This document shows, piece by piece, positions 5,425 through 7,666 of a stretch of 7,666 nucleotides of DNA. A program made the translations under genes and the position numbers. The number at the start of each line of letters is the position of its first letter. Within the stretch, counting starts at the first letter, position 1. Origin of the DNA: JALHTV01 sp049510055 (lineage in GTDB: Bacteria; Planctomycetota; Phycisphaerae; SM23-33); assembly GCA_049510055.1 (NCBI GenBank), contig JBEKZI010000096.1:1-7666 (forward strand). Reading direction: 5' to 3'. Under the pieces are notes generated by a model that did no database searches, was not told the DNA's origin, and worked only from the letters and a program-made list of their open reading frames with translations.

Positions 5425-6801
5425 ATGCAACATCCCAAAGTCGTCGTGATCGGGGCGGGCAGCCTGTTTTTCGGCCGCCAGGCCATCTGGCAGATGATCC
5501 ACTCGCCGCACCTGCGGACGGGGACGCTGGCGATGGTGGACATTGACGAGCAGGTCCTGGACAAGATGGCGCGCCTCGCCCGCAAGGTCGTCGCGCACAC
5601 CGGCGTGCCGCTGAAGATCGAAGCCGCCGCCGACCGCCGCGACGTCCTGGCCGGCAGCGACTTCGTGATCCTCAGCTTCGCCGACCGCTCGGCGCTGTTC
5701 CGCGGCCTGGACTGCAACGTCTCGGCCAAGTACGGCATCCGCATGTGCTCGGGCGACACGATCGGGCCGGGCGGCATCTTCCGCACGCTGCGCGAGCTGC
5801 CGGTGATTCTGGAAGCCTGCACGGACATCGAGCGGCTCTGCCCGCAGGCGTGGGTGATGAACTACATCAACCCCACCACGGCGATGGGGATAGGCATCCG
5901 CCGATATTTCCCCAAGCTCAAGAGCTTTGCCCTCTGCGACGGCCCGCACATGCCGCACTTCAAGGCCACCTACGCCGTGCGGGCGGGCCTCATCGCCAAA
6001 AAAGAGGACTTTACGGCGGAAATCGACCGTAAATTCGACATGCGAGTAGCCGGCGTGAACCACTTCACCTGGATGCTCAAGGCCGAGTACGAAGGCCGCG
6101 ACGTCATGCCCCGCATCGCCGAGTGGCTGCGCAAGCAAGCTGCCACCGAGACCACCGGCGGCGACGTCGGCTCCAAGGCCAAGGACAACGACCGCATCGG
6201 CTACGAGCTGTACCGCCTCTTCGGCTGCGTGCCCACCTGCGTGCCGCACACCAAGGAATATGTGCGGTTCTGGCAGGGCCTGGGCCGAACGCCCGAGCCG
6301 ATCCCGCCGCTATCCATCTGGGAGACCGAGGACCGCCTCAAGCGGCACCGCGAAATGTGGCAGCAGGTGGACGGCTTCCTGGACGGCACGCTTCCCATCG
6401 ACACGTACATGACCACCTTCAAGCCCGACCACGCCACCGACATCGTCGAGAGCATCGTGGGCAAGCTGGGCAAGACGTTCTACCTCAACACGGCCAACGC
6501 GGGGGCGATTGCGAACATGGACGACGGCGATTTTCTGGAGCTGGCGTGCCGCGTCGACGAAAATTCCATCACGACCTTGCCGGTGGGCGAAATGCCCCAC
6601 GCGCTCCGCGGCTTGGAAACGCAGGCGCTGGACGCCCACAGCCTGGCCGTGGAGGCCGCCGTTTCCTGTCGCCGCGACGTGTTGCTGCGGGCCATGGTCA
6701 TCGACCCGATGGTCAGCTCCATCGCCGACGCCGGGAAGATTATCGACGAGTTGCTGGAAGCCGAACGCGACGCCCTGCCGGCCAAGTGGTTTGAGAAATA
6801 A
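5425..6801 (+). CDS. glycoside hydrolase family 4 (NAD- and metal-dependent alpha-glycosidase-like)
   Basis: GH4 enzymes cleave glycosides by an oxidation-elimination mechanism needing NAD and a divalent metal, and act in the cytoplasm. The 458-residue product has the Rossmann loop VVVIGAGSLFFG (6-17), Asp39 in AMVDID for the NAD ribose, GDTIGPGGIFRTLRELP (110-126), and NYINPT (146-151) contacting sugar and cofactor. The metal ligands are Cys171 in ALCDGPH and His213 in VNHFTW. NTANAGAIANMDDGDFLEL follows near residues 353-371. Length and motif order match the family. The tetrapeptide at Cys171 is CDGP, where alpha-glucosidases and alpha-galactosidases of the family carry CH-type signatures and phospho-alpha-glucosidases CDMP. 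Specificity therefore cannot be assigned, and alpha-galactosidase is only one option. ATG 5425 follows GGAGG (5415-5419) by 5 bases, the best ribosome site in the window. The gene ends just before a terminator and faces galactokinase. Confidence 0.9.
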   Translation: MQHPKVVVIGAGSLFFGRQAIWQMIHSPHLRTGTLAMVDIDEQVLDKMARLARKVVAHTGVPLKIEAAADRRDVLAGSDFVILSFADRSALFRGLDCNVSAKYGIRMCSGDTIGPGGIFRTLRELPVILEACTDIERLCPQAWVMNYINPTTAMGIGIRRYFPKLKSFALCDGPHMPHFKATYAVRAGLIAKKEDFTAEIDRKFDMRVAGVNHFTWMLKAEYEGRDVMPRIAEWLRKQAATETTGGDVGSKAKDNDRIGYELYRLFGCVPTCVPHTKEYVRFWQGLGRTPEPIPPLSIWETEDRLKRHREMWQQVDGFLDGTLPIDTYMTTFKPDHATDIVESIVGKLGKTFYLNTANAGAIANMDDGDFLELACRVDENSITTLPVGEMPHALRGLETQALDAHSLAVEAAVSCRRDVLLRAMVIDPMVSSIADAGKIIDELLEAERDALPAKWFEK

Positions 6802-6805
6802 CCAA

Positions 6806-6832
6806 AATACCGGAGGACCGGAATACCGGAAG
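6806..6832 (+). repeat. degenerate ACCGGA repeat after the GH4 gene
   Basis: Three copies of (T)ACCGGA, within AATACCGGAG, GACCGGA and AATACCGGAAG, follow each other starting 4 bases after the GH4 stop codon. They resemble the post-dnaK and post-membrane-protein repeats in placement and degeneracy but not in sequence. The block has no coding potential and is separate from the terminator hairpin downstream. Confidence 0.5.
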
Positions 6833-6851
6833 ACAAGAAACAGAACTACGG

Positions 6852-6881
6852 CGTGGTGAAGCTCTTGCTTCACCGCGTTTT
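6852..6881 (+). terminator. rho-independent terminator of the hydrolase-GH4 unit
   Basis: CGTGGTGAAGC (6852-6862) pairs with GCTTCACCGCG (6867-6877) around a TCTT loop, giving 11 pairs with a single G-U. TTTTATTT follows at once. This is a strong intrinsic terminator for the + strand. Read on the - strand the hairpin lies 6 bases past the galactokinase stop, but the bases after it are less T-rich, so it may only partly terminate that gene. Confidence 0.85.
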
Positions 6882-6883
6882 AT

Positions 6884-7666
6884 TTAGGGAATTGCCATTG
6901 GGCCTGCGCCGGCCGCGGCGGGGGTGGCGAAGATCGGACAGCTTCGGCCAAAGCGTGCGGCAAAAGTTTGCTGGACGATTTCCATGATCCTCTCAGCCTG
7001 GCTGACGTGAGCCAGGATGATCGCGCAGCCGCCGAAGCCGCCGCCCGTCATCCTCGCCCCGTACACGCCGGGGATGGCCACGGAGGCGTCTACAATCGCG
7101 TCCAATTCCTCGCAGGATACTTCATAGTCGTCGCGCAGCGAGGCGTGCGAGGCCGTCATCAACTCGCCGAACCGCTTGTAGTCGCCCTCGCCCAGCACCT
7201 CGGCGGCTTCCTGCGTGCGGGCGATCTCGCCCACGACGTGGCGGGCCCGTTTGAACTGCCGGGCGTCCAGTTTTCCCGAAGCCAGGGCCGATTGCACGGC
7301 CGGGAGGTCCGCGTCGCGCAAGGCCGCCACGCCGAGGCCCTCGGCCGCTTGGCGGCATTGCTGCTGCCGCAGCGCATAACCGCCGCCGGCGATGGCGTGC
7401 CGAACCTGCGTGTCGGCCACCAGAAGCACCGCGTCGGGATCGTCGAACGGTACATGGCGGACTTGCCCGCTGCGGCAATCCAGCAGCATGGCTTGCCCCG
7501 CGCGGGCCATGATCGCGATGGACTGATCCATGATGCCGCACGGCGCGCCGGCAAAGTCGTGCTCGGCCTGCTGGCAAATCTGCGCCAGGGCTGTCGGGGC
7601 GATCCCGGCGTGCCGGGACTGCCCCGCGGCCTCCAGCAGGGCCGAGGCCGAGGTCACCTCGAGCGC
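6884..7666 (-). CDS. galK: galactokinase, C-terminal two thirds (runs off the window)
   Basis: This is a GHMP-family kinase that phosphorylates galactose at C1 with ATP, the first committed step of the cytoplasmic Leloir pathway. The visible 260 residues begin inside motif 2: ALEV, from the family's GLSSSAALEV loop, is readable from the edge. CGIMDQ contains the catalytic-base Asp, followed by a LLDCRSG strand. A Y-x-x-R-x-x-x-C segment (GYALRQQQC) corresponds to the family's YxxRRxxC. Motif 3, GARMTGGGFGGCAIIL, lies near the C-terminus. About 120-130 N-terminal residues, including the galactose-binding RTNLIGEHTDY-type motif, lie beyond 7666, so their presence is assumed. The reading frame is open to the edge, and the GTG at 7657 is internal, not the start. 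The gene converges with the GH4 gene, and its TAA stop (6884-6886) touches the end of the terminator T-tract. Its C-terminal extension after motif 3 is short and Ala/Pro-rich. Confidence 0.93.
   Translation of the reverse strand, partial: ALEVTSASALLEAAGQSRHAGIAPTALAQICQQAEHDFAGAPCGIMDQSIAIMARAGQAMLLDCRSGQVRHVPFDDPDAVLLVADTQVRHAIAGGGYALRQQQCRQAAEGLGVAALRDADLPAVQSALASGKLDARQFKRARHVVGEIARTQEAAEVLGEGDYKRFGELMTASHASLRDDYEVSCEELDAIVDASVAIPGVYGARMTGGGFGGCAIILAHVSQAERIMEIVQQTFAARFGRSCPIFATPAAAGAGPMAIP

Overview
The window is GC-rich and densely coded, with short intergenic gaps and strong GC bias at third codon positions. The gene set (class B DnaJ, a YggS-type PLP protein, DnaK, a secreted alpha/beta hydrolase, a family 4 glycosidase and galactokinase), the sigma-54-type promoter and the short degenerate repeats after stop codons suggest a heterotrophic Planctomycetota bacterium, perhaps Phycisphaerae. 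That placement is inference from protein style, not from a marker gene. No rRNA, tRNA, CRISPR array, transposase or integrase is visible.

Layout: positions 1-853 hold the 3' part of a dnaJ/cbpA-like gene on the + strand, whose J-domain is broken. Fourteen readable codons end just after the HP of HPD, followed by a stop. The G/F-rich region and both C-terminal domains then continue in another frame. A small two-helix membrane protein (844-1272) overlaps its end, and a YggS/PROSC-family protein follows (about 1348-2091). Next comes a 238-bp regulatory gap containing a full-consensus sigma-54 (-24/-12) promoter at 2211-2228, then dnaK (2330-4246, intact, 638 aa). After a 125-bp gap lie a probable lipoprotein alpha/beta hydrolase with a Pro/Ala-rich tail (4372-5397) and a GH4 NAD-dependent glycosidase (5425-6801), only 27 bp apart and likely co-transcribed. 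A rho-independent terminator (6852-6881) closes that unit. The C-terminal two thirds of galactokinase (6884-7666) converge on it from the - strand and run off the window.

Functionally there are two themes. The left half is protein folding and PLP homeostasis: DnaJ-like and DnaK chaperones, with dnaK apparently driven by sigma-54 and an activator instead of a CIRCE/HrcA system. The right half is sugar handling: GH4 glycosidase plus galactokinase, which would fit galactoside breakdown into the Leloir pathway. However, the GH4 active-site tetrapeptide (CDGP) is not the one expected of a classical alpha-galactosidase.

The most interesting points are the sigma-54 promoter of dnaK with repeated ATCCTAAG elements (one embedded in a rare-codon cluster at the end of the YggS gene), the broken J-domain, the atypical GH4 signature, and three unrelated degenerate short repeats that each sit directly after a stop codon.
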